DNA of 64,000 nucleotides, taken from Hypsibius dujardini (Eukaryota > Tardigrada > Eutardigrada > Parachela > Hypsibiidae). Location of the stretch: NCBI GenBank assembly GCA_001579985.1, contig LRSR01011875.1:1-64000 (forward strand). The letters are read 5' to 3'. Under the pieces are notes generated by a model, which saw nothing but the letters and a program-made list of their open reading frames with translations, did no database searches and was not told where the DNA came from. Numbering within the stretch: position 1 is the stretch's first letter; each line of letters begins with the position of its first letter. Below, piece after piece: positions 1 to 14,100 of the stretch. The translations under genes were made by a program, and so were the position numbers.

Positions 1-1240
1 CATGCATTGCTAATTAGTTCAGATTTTTTCCAAAAAGACTTGCGCCGCATATGCTGTGAATCAAAACCTTAGATATATGGAACATTATTATCATAAATGA
101 CAGTTGTTCTTAAAACAGGGTCAACCAGATGATAGTTGATAAAAAAAATTTGCCGGAGGCCCGTCTTCTCACAATGAACGTATTTACGTTTCCATATAAA
201 TATAAATTACAAGCTGTATAAATATTTATTTTTCCTTAAATGAGTACATGTTCTATTTTAAAAAATATTTTGAGGTGTTTGGCCAATTGGCTTAAAATAA
301 TTGTTCGAAGGCTTTCAAAAAATGCTAATGATGACCCAAAGTCCCTACACCGAAAGTTACTGTACGTCGACACACTCGTTACATATTACTGTAATTAAAG
401 GATGGGAGTAAACGGCCATGAATGAACGACATGTCACAGGGACCACAGTAGTCAGCAAAGTCACGCCCGGAAGGCGTTGATATGTATACACCCCGGACGT
501 GGATGTACACTGTACGAGCACTGTCACTGACAATCTTGACAATTCGTCCCTTGTTCCGCACCGATGGCTTCTCCGATTTGTCCCAATTATTTTCACGTGA
601 ATGAATCAGAAGCCACACTGCTTGCAAAACGTAAGCGGAACAGCGCTAGAGGCGGAAACAGGGCGTAGGAAATCAGCATTCGCAGCAGAAAATAGAAGGT
701 TTCTTTGTTTTGCCACAGATGGGTCCACACCGTTACGCAATGCGTTTTAAGGAAAATTGAGGACGCTTCTCACTCTAGTGTTGGTGATACCATTGGCTTT
801 TACGTATCATTCAAAGCGCATTGCTTTCCTGCGAACCACGAAAATTCAAGTTTGCCCTTGATTGTTGTTATGGATGAGCAAGTACACAAAATTGCAACTA
901 GGCGCATCGTCTGGAGATTGCCAATGGTGTCGTTGAACCCCAGTACAAGGCTACAGTGAAAGGAGAGGCCATCATTCACACAGGCATTCTCCTTTTGGCG
1001 CTATTGAAATGGAACTATTTTTATTCACATAGCCCCTTAGATGGAAAACGTGGTCCATATTGGACTACACGAACATGAACTGGGCTAGTTCTCATGAACC
1101 TCATTTTTGGCCAAAACTAAAATAACTTGTTTAGTTCGGCAAATTAAACAACGGGGTTATTTCCACGTCTCAAAACATAATATCGAAATAAAGTTTGATT
1201 CTAAGATATTGAATCACATACTAAAAACGCAAATTGATTT
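1..1240. other. Intergenic, no gene recognised
   Basis: AT-rich sequence without a convincing coding exon. A short open stretch at 705-959 (+) contains a segment reading VGDTIGFYVSF that faintly recalls a SPRY-domain strand, but the similarity does not extend and no splice context supports it, so it is not called. Nothing else was identified. Confidence 0.5.
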
Positions 1241-1254
1241 AGATCGATGATGCG

Positions 1255-1835
1255 CGCCCGGGTTCTTCCGGGTATCGGCCGGGGGCTTGGGTATGTTTTA
1301 CGGGTTTTCCTTTTCATTGATTTTAAAACTGCTGTGCAGAGTTTGGCTACTTCGATAGAGGAAGTTTTTTTTTATTTGATTCCGAGAAAGAGGAACGAGA
1401 AGTTTCACATGCCTTCATGTGAGGAAGACGGCGAACATTTTCCTGCTAAAATAAGTGGCAGACAAACGAGCAACATGAGGGGCTGACAGAGAGACAGACG
1501 GACAAACAGACAGACTGACAGGTAGGCAGAAACAGACAAAGAAACAGCCAGACAGGCTAACAGACGAATGAGTGAAAAGAGAGACAATGCGCAACCAGAC
1601 AGATACGGACGGGCGAAATAGCGCAAATATCGGCTCCGTTTTCCATGGCCCTGGATGTTGGCATACGAACACCTATATTCGTAACCCTACTGTTTAAAAT
1701 TAAATACAAAACTATTGCATAAAAACCCGGGCCCCCAGAAAATTCGGATTGGAAAACCCGGGCGCCCAGAAAAACCCGGAAATATATACCCGGGCCCCCA
1801 GCCGATACCCGAAAAAAACTGGGCGCCCAGCCATA
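1255..1835. repeat. GC-rich inverted repeat enclosing a CAGA-rich stretch
   Basis: Two GC-rich blocks in AT-rich surroundings are reverse complements. The left arm (about 1265-1310) contains GGGTATCGGCCGGGGGC. The right arm (about 1753-1812) reads GCCCCCAGCCGATACCC in forward orientation. The right block also holds short direct repeats of the type CCCGGGCSCCCAG at about 1725, 1757, 1789 and 1829. The interior (about 1480-1600) is degenerate ACAG/CAGA repeat. It may be a small foldback or non-autonomous transposon; no coding sequence or clear target duplication was seen. Confidence 0.5.
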
Positions 1836-1839
1836 ATAA

Positions 1840-4800
1840 TAAAATTAACTGAGTCTACCTGAATTGGTTTCCAGTGACAGTAAATTCGAATTCGACAAGC
1901 GCTTGCAAATGACCACGAAATTTGGTCAGCCAACTATGCAAATCAATTTATTGAATTCGAAATAAAGCCCCTGTCACCTTCCACTTTGACACTTACTCAA
2001 AATATTTGATTCCGATTTGAAGGCAACCATTTCCGGAATTTTTTGTAATAAACTGTGCCACAAGCCAGAAGGTAGTTTCCCCCTACACGTTAGGTGAGGA
2101 AAGTTTATCCAATATTTTCGGTCACTATTGATATTTCCTTGGGGCCAATGGTTTCCTATGCTTTTCCTGCGTTTGAAGTAGTCGGATTGGACTAAATCCA
2201 AAAAACCCCTAACGTTACAAAAAGTGAGCATCCAAAATCTTGAGCCGTTTGACTTGCGGAAAACATATTTTTTTCGTTTTTTTACAAAACTGTCAAAATT
2301 CCCAGCGATGCTGGGTTTCAAGCAATCCCGCTAGTATTTTTTCTGTGGTGTATTAGCTGGGAAGCTGCAGAATGTTTTGCAACAGAATTTTAAGGTGGTA
2401 GAAAAAAACACTGGTAGGTTCCGTTTTCTTCGATTTCCAATCTGCAACTATTTTCAGAAAATCGATTCATTTAAATAAGCTGTAACACTTTTCGGCAACA
2501 GTTTTCTGACTCAATAGGCGTCGACAAAAGTAATTTTTGTTGAACAAGGACGGAGCTATCCGTCACTTCTTGTACAACACCATCGTGTTTCGGTTGTATT
2601 TCAAAGTGACGCATAACACCGACCCCTTTTCTCCCAACACAGTTGGGTGGATTCCGATCCATTCGAAATCGAATTTAGACTGGAAGAGTAGAAAGAATAT
2701 TATAAAACGTTTTTGGTGATTTTACAGTGAAAATCGGCGACCACCGATTCTTTCTGTGTTTTGACAACTTCGACAATCATCCAAAAAGATTTTTTTTCAG
2801 TTAAAATATGCTCCAGCAATATGTGGAAAATATGGTTTAGAGAATTTCTTCCAAACTCTCTTTTTAATTTAGCGATTTTGTCAGATTGGGAACTTGCCCA
2901 CTGAAAAAATTAGCACTCACTTGAGGTACGCACTACACACGAAAACTGAGAGACTGCGAAAGCTTTTCTTGAAGTTTTACGTACTACAATGTTATGCCTA
3001 CGCGTAATTGTGTAGCGGTTGTTAGAGTATCACTCATCGGATACGAACCGAGGCTCCAGAAAAGATGGGAAAACTAAGAACTCACACATTGATACGGACA
3101 ATCACTATTACTACTACACTCTACCATATCTGAACTGTTCTGTACTGTACTGAAACTTAGCAGCAGCGACCTTATATCACAACACAACACACAACACACA
3201 CACAACACGACACGAGAAACCAAATATGTATGTAGTACATGCAAATAGGAAGAGAACCAGACTGACCAGTGGCAGTTCAACCACAAAGAACCAATGGGAA
3301 CAAGAGAACATCCAAACACATGAGTACAAAATAGTATAGTTTAGTATAGTTAACTAGACTTAAATAGGACGTATCTTGACCATAGCAGTCGTATTGTAGA
3401 TGATACTGCGCCGGCAAGACAGAAGAGCATCTCCACTTCCGGTGATCAGTGTAAGCTATTAAGGGAGGCAATCCCTGAGTGAAGTCAGCTGTGTATGTGT
3501 GTTCGGCTGCAGTGCCCGCGACAACAACCTGTATTATGAAATGGATAAAATAGAACTCGATGGTTTCTCTTTTCACAGGTTATGCTGATGGTGAGTTTGA
3601 TTTTTTAAAAAGCTGGAGGTCAAGTCAAGTCAAAGGTCTGCTTAAACCAATCGGCGAGTAAGCGTACCGAGATGCAAAAGTATAAGGTATCGCCTCCCTA
3701 ACATCCAGGCCTGCCGCTATTTGAAAGTAAACATCTTGATCCTGAGCTTGTTTGAGTCGATGGCAAATTTTGGAAGTGGGAATTGTTTCTTAATTTTTTA
3801 GGTTTAAATTATGGTAATTTAACTGACTTAATCAATAGTTTATTAAATTTAAAACTTGAAAACAGATGCCTGGCTGTGAGGTATCTGTGTAAACTTTTCA
3901 AAAAAGTAGGATTCAGTTCAATAAGACCCATCGTTCGAGTGAATGCACTGCCATCGCAAGAAGTGTAAACTGTCAGTGGCGAAGGAAAAAAAGGGTAGGC
4001 GGAGTGAATTTTGTTAGAAATGATCAGTACGTCACGATCGTTGAATTTAGTAAGAGAAGGACCGGTTCATTGAAACGTTGAATTGGCATTTTTAGAAAAT
4101 CGAAGTTACCAAAAATATTCGCTCAAAGCAATTAATCGTGGGAGACACAACATTTCTCTGTGGGTATAGAAGGCAAGCTCCAGATCAGTCGCTTGCTGAC
4201 CATTAACCAATTTCCGTGTGAAGTCTAATGGGCAAATGCTGAATTGCCATTCGTCGGCGTCCTACACGACAAAAGTCGCGGTAAGTCTTACAATTCTTAG
4301 GATTCACTTGTTTCACATGTTCTCGTTCAATCCGTTTGCAAAAACGATTTGTCGATTGTGTCTTTATAATCAAACAGAAGAATTAGATTTATTGTGATGC
4401 TGGTTATGGTTTAGTGCTTCGGCGATAGTATTACACAGCCCAAAAAACGACCAGATGTTTTTTCCACATTTTGTGTCATATATTAAGTGGGCATTTATGA
4501 ATTAAAACAGCGACATTTCGTAAAAAGCCTGAAAAACTGCAATTAATTTTCGAATTTGTGCAACAAAGTTTGTAATCGGTGGGGAAATTGGGGATATCTG
4601 GGCATTCCCGTGAATGTTGTGGTTGGATGGGAGATTGGAAGCGGCTGATTTATCTTGATTGGGTGTTCGAATGCCCTGATAATCCTCCCAGAAAAAATGG
4701 ATACAACATGTGCTTTTCCCGCGACGCAGTTGCGATTGCCATTCATTGAGTTGTTCTTTCTTTAATAGCTTCGGCCACCTCAGTTTTCATGCCATCTTGC

Positions 4801-7670
4801 AGAGAAATAATCCCAATGAAGATAGGGTGTGAGGAGCTGTTAATTCTTTGATTGGTCAACGGGTTTCCTGTAGTCAGTTGCGTCGGCATTGTTTGGCTGA
4901 TTGGCTGGATGTTGTGGCTTTGTCTTTTTGAGTGGCTGTGCTAATTGAAAATAGCGGTACTACTTGGAAAAAAATAATAAACATCTGAGTGTGGCTAAAC
5001 TTTAGGCTTCATTTCGCCACAATCGTCACCCGCAAAAGCAGTAAAATAGAATGCACAGGAATGTTCGCCGGGAGCGAGCGGAACAATGAATTGAGTACTC
5101 GCTTGGCTAGAACAATGAATTTCAGCGCGAAATAATCGCATTTCACTCTACTCAAACATGAAATTTACTGATCGTCTCCGATTGGTCGGTTTCGATTTAT
5201 TTATCAAAGTATTCAGAAATCGTTTCAGCAACCGAATAAGCCAGATTCGTCTAGTTCTATTGTAGTCAGCGCAGATCCCATAGTTAAATTAACCGGTATC
5301 GATTGGGAGATTGAACCTAAACTAGATTGTTGTCGACCTTTTTCAAAATGAAAAAAATAATCCTAATTTAGAAACGAGAAACGATACATTGTACCATTTG
5401 TAATGCTCAAGCAGTTAAAAAAATCAGTCGTCGCGGATGACCATAGGGAACGTCAGAGGTACATCATAATCTGAAAATAGACACTTTTTAGCAAAACAAA
5501 TTCAAATATCCATTAAATGTTTGGATTTCTTTTGTTGGGCTAACGAATACCTTAGCTATTTGAAGCGTTTTTTGCCCAAAATTTGATCTGGCGTCGACTG
5601 AGATAAGCAAAAATATTGAATAACCTCAGGATTTACGACAGGTAGGCGGCATCTGTAAATCTGGGCTGCGCAAGTTGTGGCGACACCTTTGAAAGTGTTC
5701 TCCCTTGTTCCGAATGTATTCCCTGCTTCCCTTTTAGAGACTCTCACGTTTGGTTTACCGATCGGTAGCCAATTGAATTTCTGAACAAACAAACAAAAAA
5801 CAAAAATAGCCTCACAAACTGATTTTCTACTTTTTCAGCGGACAACCAGTTTCTTGCTTGCCCAGCACAATTTAAAAGAGGAAGTCAAGACACCTTGTTT
5901 TTGCTTAGATTCCGTTTATTTCAATTTAAATTGCATTATGCTAGCTGATGATGTCGGTTAAGGGTAATCTGGTGCCTGGTTTCGACCGAACTTTTGTACG
6001 TAGATCACCGATAGGATTTACAATGACACACACCATTTTAAGTTCAGTAGCATTTAACGCAACAGTGCGTCGAGATTGCAATAATCTGTCCATTAGCCTA
6101 ATTTTCAAAAGGTAACGTGACGTAATTAGGCCCGATTTAACTTCTGGAGCATTATTTCAAAACTTCAACATAGGAAGTGTTTCGAAAAAGGGTTGGTTTA
6201 GGACTTTTTGGACAGATATCTAAAAGTGGAAAAAGAATTTTCTAAGTCTGGAGGGGCAGACTAGTTGAAAAGTCAGAAGACGGACACGAGACAACCGAAT
6301 TCCATTCCATTCCAAAATTAAACTTTTATAAATCTTCTTAGTGTATGTCTGTGACTGTCTTCTCATTCCCGAAACGCTAAAAGTTTAGGTTGCAAATCTG
6401 GGTACCTAGCCAAAAATATAGTAAATCGAATTTATCTGTCGAAATACGTTAATCAGATTTGTAAAACGAATGCAAGGAAGGAAGTAAGAAGCCTTATTGA
6501 CGTTACGTGCCTTTTTTAGCTTCTGAAACTACCAACAGCTTGCTAGCTTTATACGATGCTTAAAACAGTTGTTCTTCAATGTGAGGACCACAGGTTGATT
6601 TGAAAATGAAGTTGGCAACCCACAACAAATTTGTGTAAAAAAAGGCTCTGGGCTCCCCTTACCCACGTCGAATAGACATCAACATTTTTATGAAACCGAC
6701 CGATTTCATTACAATTTTTATGTTAAAATAGTTGAAAATGCCAGGTATACAGACATTACAGAAAACTTACGGCTTGGACTACGAAATTTTTCAAATAAAG
6801 CGAAACGCCTTTAATTTTTTTCCAGGTTCCTTTATAGTTCTTTTAAGCCATCAAACTTTCAAAGTCCAAATGTTTGAGTCCTGGGTATTCTGAGTGGGCA
6901 TTTTTATCACCATTCGTTGAGCAAAATCTATCGTTGATACAGTATTCTTCTTCGGCGTTTCTCGGATTGATTTGCAGTTTGACACGTGCCAAATGAGTAG
7001 AAGACAAGTAAAAACATAAAATTGAACTCCTTTGTGGTCTCCTAAATTGTTTCTAGTGATATTTTTGGCAAACTTTGCAATTACGGGGAATAATCATCTG
7101 CATCATTTTCATTGTTTCAGGCGGGTTGGTGTACTGATTAGGATGCTTGTATTGTTACGCGCTGGTCCGCTGCTTGAGCCTGAGGCTTGCTATTTTTTTG
7201 CCTTTTATATTTCGAAGGACGCCCTAAAATATACGTTTTCACGTTTATCTTGATTCGATGGTCAAATGGCAAAGTCCGGTGTAGAAATTCGGGGGAAAAA
7301 CGCAGATTTTATGACTGTAAATATATGTCTGTTTTCATGAAACAGGTAAAACCGAAGTGTACCGCTAAAAGGTCGATAAAAAATGACATAGAATTTATGC
7401 CCTTTTTCATACATAAATTTTTTTTTCCAACGGGGGTTAAGTTCGGAAAAGCCGTTTAATCTGATTCCGTGAGGTCGTGTCACGAAACTCTCCCATCAAC
7501 ACATTGAGAAGAACCTAAAGGTTATATTACAAGCTTCCAGAAACGTGGCATATTGTTCGGGTGGGCACCTGACATGAGCACTCTGAAAACCTTCCGAAAA
7601 AACCCTCAAGCCAAACCACTTCCTTTAATGGGCAGGACATTCACAGCGTCTTATTTGACAGTTTGAAAGC
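1840..7670. other. Long intergenic stretch, no gene recognised
   Basis: About 5.8 kb with many stops in all frames and no exon with recognisable protein similarity. Low-complexity AC-rich sequence occurs near 3180-3215. Only short unconvincing open frames are present. It could hold distal regulatory sequence for the receptor gene downstream, but I see no specific element. Confidence 0.5.
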
Positions 7671-7840
7671 TTATAATGCGCCTAATATGGTTGTTTATCA
7701 TTTTCATCCTGGAGCTCGGTGCGTCTGGTCTAACTGGTTTACATAATGCCGCACGCATCTGTCTGTCTGCATCGGATATGGGACGACACAAAGGATTTAC
7801 TGTCTCACACAGTCACGTATACAGAAACGGTACCTCGTAC

Positions 7841-8035
7841 TGTATTTCCTCGATAGATAGCGATAGCGCACGAGCTGTGTCATGTTAAATTGGTCCTCCC
7901 CCCCCCCTGTTTGTCAGCGTGTGCCCTGCCTGTACCTCGCATGTCTTACAGTCGTACACACAGCTTACTGGTGTACAACGGGCAACCAATACGTCACGTG
8001 ACCCGTGGGCTGCCGCTATCTATCGAGGAAATACA
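7841..8035. repeat. Foldback element with perfect 22-bp arms
   Basis: The left arm 7841-7862 (TGTATTTCCTCGATAGATAG and two more bases) and the right arm 8014-8035 are perfect reverse complements; partial complementarity continues inward (for example the GTGTCATG/CACGTGAC region). About 150 bp separate the arms. No coding capacity. It lies immediately before the first well-supported receptor exon, in what may be the first intron or the promoter. Probably a foldback-type MITE. Confidence 0.6.
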
Positions 8036-8110
8036 ATAATTGTGTAGAGGCATCACTTACCGGGAAACATGCCCATTAATTTCAGCACGGCAAAGCTGCT
8101 CCTCTTCCTA

Positions 8111-11100
8111 GCGTGTTCCATTTTTACGATGGCGCAGGTTTACTACGGACTCGTTTTACTGGCTATTTGAATCGCTTCAGCTACACTGACGCGTCTATCG
8201 TAAATTCAACTGCATTGGTAGACGGCAAACTGAGGCATTTTTCGGCAAAAATGGAGATCGACCACGGCGAATATCCGTCTGAGCTTAATTGTTCAGACAA
8301 TCCGGCTGGCCATACTTCCGTGGCTGCTTTGTTCAACCAGACGGACCCCGAATACTTGATATATCAATACAGCTATGTCGCAATCCTTCTTGTGGGAGCA
8401 TCCTTTGGTATTTCCCTGAACTCCATCTTACTGGTTCATCTCATCTATAGGTTGAACAAAGAACCGCGCGCTCTGGAATTCATGGTAAGGGCCAGCCTGA
8501 CACGCATGATTATCGGGGGACGAAATTGTAGGGCCGGCATGAGCTGTTTATCATCAAAATCGAAAACTTAGTACGCCCAGAGAAGGACTGTGAGTCGTGG
8601 CGTTGCAGAAACAGACGTTCAGAAGCTAAGCTGTCGATTTGATTATGCAAAATGCCAGTCCAAAAATGTTGACAGTAGCTTGTCTGCGTTTTGAGGAGAG
8701 CTCTTATGATGCCGTTCGGGTTCTCGAACTTTTGGCAGTTTCGAAAGTTACCAAATCCAATATCTTACCAAAATTAGGGATGTTTGGAAACAAACACACT
8801 TAGCAGAGTCATCGACTTATAGGAATTTTTTACGCACAATGGAGCGGTAAATTTCCCTTAAGATCAACCCGTAGCTTTATTTGGTTGAAAAATTTCGCAG
8901 GTCGCCGTTTGTGGTTAGCACAATAGTTTTATTTCATATTCGGTTGATATAGATCTTGATTATGAATTTAGTTTACAAACTTTTGGCCCTTGCCGAAACT
9001 TCGCAAAACACACGTGACGTTACCATGAACTTCCTTTTCCCAACGGGTTGTACGTAAAATAGGGTGCTCTGACATTAGTGCAATTGGCAATTTAGTTCTT
9101 GTCTTGTAAAAAGATCACCAAAAGTATACATTTTCTTGAGCGCCATCTGTTCCATTTAGTTCAGAAGTTCGAGCGGATTCGGACAAACCACGGCGGAGCA
9201 GCTTTAGCCGAAGTAAAGCCCACTTTTCACAATAAAAATTGCGATTTTATCCACCTTGGTATGTCCGAATAGTATTGATTTATACATCCTCTTAAAAATT
9301 AAGATTACCCAATTAATGAGGTGTTGAAGCGTTTCTCGAAGTGCTTATACCTTAAAGAGGCTTTCGTCTGTTCAATTATATTTTGAGTCAAGATAAAACT
9401 TTCGTTTTCTAGGCAAAAACAAGATACTGGAATCACCGTTAACGAGCTTGCCATTGGAATTAGAGAAATAAAACAGGCTTTCAATCAATCAAGTTCAGAA
9501 AATTCCAACTGTTTCTTCTCTAGCAGAAATAATGGTGAAAGGTAGAAGGATTTTGAATGCTGACTAAGTTTTAGTCTTAGCCGTCCCTATTTGACTACCC
9601 CATAATCAAAACAAGTAATAAAAATTCAACAAAAAACATTTATGGCAGTTATGCTTTTCTAAAGATATTCAGAAGATAAAATGATAGGGTCGTCCCCTAT
9701 TTTAGAATAATGTTTTTGCATTATTTCAAAATAAATTAAACATTTCAATAACTTTGGGTGCTGTGCCTACCGGCACAATTTTAACGTGCCTATATGCACT
9801 TTCAATTTCAAAGAAGGTGCTCATAGGCACGTTTTTTAAATTTCCAGTATAAACACGTGCCTCTGTGCCTACTGGGTCAATAAGCCACTGGGCTGGACCT
9901 CAATTTTGGAGTGGGATGGACTTAAAAGTTGGTGGTCCACCCCCATAGCTGTTGAATAGTACATTTCACGCAAACTCGCCGAGATTTGGGTATTGTAATT
10001 TTAAATAGCCATCCAAAAAAAGTCCAAAATTGAGAAAATCGGAAAAACTTTGCCATTCAAAGTTGCGAAACATTTGCCTGTTCGGAAGAGGAAGTTTGTG
10101 GTGAAGTAACATGTGTTTTGCGAAGTTTCAGCAACGGCCACAAGTTTGCTAAAAACTAAGTAAAGTAAACTAAACTATATCAACCAAATACAAAATAAAA
10201 CTGTCAACCACAAACGGCGACCTACAAAATATTTTCAACCATAATAAAGCGGCGAATTCACCTTAACTGGTCTCTGTCCACAATGACCTCAATTCTAGGC
10301 TTTATGTAAAAAAATCTCCATCGACAGATAATCCAGATCTCGTTTTCCCATCTGATGGTATCGATCTTCTGCTTGTTGGGCGATGGTATCTGGAACGCGA
10401 CCGTCCAATGGTACGGTGGTGACGCACTCTGTCGTACCATGAAATATCTACAGATGTTCAGGTTAGCCTTTTTTATGGTCTCTTGATTTCTGTCGCCGTT
10501 GCTCACTTGCTGCTGATAAAGTTTTGAAAACCATCCCTGTAGACAAATCATTCCATCCTAAACGTTTGTTTTCGACAGCCGAACATGTTGGCAGGAAATA
10601 TTAACGTTCTGTGTACCGTTTCCCTTACAGTTTGTACTCGGCTACATTGCTGTTAACCGGGATGAGCATTGAAGGATGCATTACGGTGACCTTTCCACTC
10701 ACAAAGTCCTCCCGACCCGACACCTTACACCGTGTCCGAATAGCTAGCGCTGTCTGCTGGAGTCTTGCAGCTTTGGGCAGCATTCCCCAGGTTTGCTTAT
10801 GAAGTATATTAATGTACAGTGAGTAACGTTGGGAATAATTGCATCTAACGTTTCTTATGCAAAAATACTGTACGGTAATGTTTGCTAAATAAATTTATTT
10901 ATCTTTCTGTTTTGAGGTACCCTAATAGCGTTACGAAATATCCGTTTGATGTTAATGTGTTTAAGTAATATCGTCAATTAGCAATGACTTGGGAGAACAG
11001 GAGCAAACGTTTAAATTAACTTAAATTAACTAAAATTGACCCACGAAACATATCACCTGTAGCGGTTTGGCAGCAACTGGTTTGGATGAATGGTGTACTT

Positions 11101-14100
11101 CAAAGTGGATGTTGAAAAAAAGGTTAACACGCACCGGAAGGAGGTGCCCGAGTTCTAGTGAAAAGCAATTTCCGTAGTATGTCGACGTACCGTAATCTAA
11201 CGAAGGCCGGTGTATCATAATGCTGGGGAGCCGGTCCACGAAAGAAACCGACGCCATTACAAGATCTCCTAATTATTGACTCACCAAGCCGGTATTTTGG
11301 TTTAAAATTAGCTAGTTGACGTAAATGAACATCGCTGACATATGACGGGAAAAAAACCGCTGGTGAAGATTGAACGAGTGACCGATATCCCGTGCGCTTA
11401 ATTCAATTTTTCGAATTCACCATCGATCGAATAGAATGCTTTCAAGCTTTTTATGGAAAACATTTTTAAGGGGCCATTGACATAATACGTAATTAAAAAT
11501 AGCCTTTTTCGACCACTCACCTACCCTACCCAGATAATCAAAATAATACTGGAGGGCGAGGCCTATTTTACTGGTGAGAAATCAAGGATCCAGACCACCC
11601 TTCTACCCTCCTTTGATTACGTAATATGTGAATGGCCCCTAACTTGGAGCGGGTTTTGGATTTGAATTTCACGACGGCGCCGCTTGACGTTTTTATTATT
11701 ATTTGCATATTTATAATGATTTCTTTAACTTGTTTTGCTGTTATTTTATGGGAAAAAAAATTCGTAAAATTTCAGATTTTGCTTCCCGTTACTGTTGCTG
11801 CAAGAACTCTCACTGCATAAAAACTTTTAGAGAAACTTTTTCTGACACAAAAATATCCGAAAATCTGTATAGAGTCGATTTATGTCTTCTAAACAAATCT
11901 TTAGTCATTGGGTTGAACTCGGAACCTTTCCAAGATCACATCGGAAGATTTTGAATTGACTCCTATCTCCGCCATTTTGATTCATAATTGGGGAGAAGGG
12001 CAAAAGAAACAGTGTGGTTACACTTTTTTTGGAATTCTTAGTTTTGATGTTTCCTTATTGAGATAAACAAGAGGAAAGGCCGGTTACAACAATCGAATGA
12101 AATCTGGGAGAGCTATGCTGTTGTAACCGACTAGTACGCGTACTAAAAAAGAATTCGGGAAATCGACATGTTTAAGTTCCAAGACTTCCCTTTTTGATAT
12201 CTTATCTACGAATCGTTCGATGTTCATGACTTTTTTGGCAAATATACCTACATCCTGTCCCCTTGTCCCAAACCTAAACTCATGCTGGAAAGTACATTCA
12301 GCGCCCGAAAATAGTGGCAGTACGCAAAAAGCCGCAACTTGCATCCAACCAGTCTAAAGTTATTTCTCAACTTCCAGAATATGACAAGAGCAATTGTTTT
12401 CTACTGATAAATGGTGAAAGGCAAATAATTTTTTCTTGCATTGCCTCGAATTTCATTCTTGAATCGATTGGCAAGAGCGAAATCTTGCAGTGGCGCGCCG
12501 AGCTTTGGTTTAAGGGGGGTGTTTTTTATTGTATCCGAAATATTTCCGATAGAACGTAAGGGGGGAGTATTGCATGACAATTCTCAATCATGGTGTTTTT
12601 CTCTAAATGGGGGACCCTTAAGGCACATTTTTTACTTTCGAGGGGGGTTGTAGATTAACAAATCACCCCCCTCGGCGCGCCACTGAAACCTTAGCTGGAT
12701 GTCGGGGGCGGAGCTTTAAGGGCCACTCTGACCGCATTTAGATCCACGTTGGTGGTTCTCCGCGACTGGACCACTTCGGCATGTTTGCAATTTTCTATAC
12801 TTCCGAATGTCGGAATTTCATTCCTGACCCATCAACGCATAGCTAACCGAGTTTGATAAAATGAAAGCGTCAAAAACAATAATTTCATATTTTTCGGTGT
12901 CAGTTTTCTGCTTGACGTGAAAAAATGCTAATTGGGCGGGTTTTTTTCAGGAAATCACTATAGTCCCACCTTTTCCCACTCTTTTCAATATGGTTCCACC
13001 CTTTTAATTTTTTTAACTGAAATACAATAAAAAATTACTTTCAAGACGTTACGAGGATACTTAGTTATTCATAAGATATATTACTGATTGATGGAATGAT
13101 TGAAATCCAAGAGCCAAATAATTTCCAAATAAAATAAAATAATAACTAGAAAAATCTTGTAACCGCTAAAATAATCCTTATTTAGTCTCGTGGTGTTCGA
13201 TTTTATCTGTAATAAATCAAAAACAGCCATCCGTTCCATAATTCAACTTTATTCAAACTAAAAACGAAAAGGGTGGGACTATAGTAAAAGGGTGGGAGAA
13301 GGGTGGGACAATAGTGGTACCCTTTTTTTACATCCGTCATATGATACCCAGCTCACAATGTCTTCTTTGACCAGGTTCACGTTTAGAAAAAAATTGACAG
13401 TCTCTTGTAGCGCGGGAATTTTTAGCTTTATTTAACATCAGAACACTTACGTTTCCGGTGCATTATATTAACTTCTTTCAGGCCGTTATATTCCACGTTA
13501 AAAAGGCCCCTGTATGCGAGGTATGTGACTCCTTTGTTCAAATGCGTATGTTATATATTGTGTTTCTGCCTCTAGTAGCGGTATTACTTTAACATACCAA
13601 ATGACTGCGATATTTCCAGGAATTTTATCAGTGCGTCACCCATGGATCATATATAAGGTTTGAGTTTTCCAGCTGATAACCATTATGTCTTTTTCAAAAC
13701 TCATACATTTTTTCCAACAGTCACACTCAGGAAATCGCCTACACGATGGCCACTCTTTGGTAACCAGCAAATTCTGGTTTTTGTTTTCTCGGGACAGCAA
13801 TCATGCATGTAACCATTTGCAATCCACGGTATCATGGGCGTTGCCGAATTAGTAGCTGATTAGCTTACTGTACCCAAACGTTTTCAGGAAAACTCTTAAA
13901 TTAATGTTAAACAATCAATTTATCAGTATAATAGTATTAGTAAATAAGTGTTATTAATAATGATTATAATTCCGGGAAAGAACAGCAGAAACCGCACGGT
14001 TACCCTTTCCGAAATTCTATTTTCAATAAGTCCTCATAGAAATTTGGTTTAAATGATTTAATGTTAATCGAATTGCAAAAATCCAGCTACAGCTAAATGA

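Noticed and set aside
705-959. Open frame with VGDTIGFYVSF, resembling part of a SPRY domain (Ash2-like)
   Set aside because: The match is about a dozen residues, neighbouring frames are broken by stops and no splice sites support an exon. A decayed fragment is possible but not supported enough to call.
3277-3576. 99-codon minus-strand open frame with some hydrophobic segments
   Set aside because: No homology recognised, AC-repeat sequence adjoins it, and no supporting exons were found.
7124-7183. tRNA-like A and B box spacing (GATTAGGATGCTTG ... GCTTGAGCC), possible SINE head
   Set aside because: The B box departs from GGTTCGANNCC, no cloverleaf could be drawn by eye, and no tail or flanking duplication was seen.
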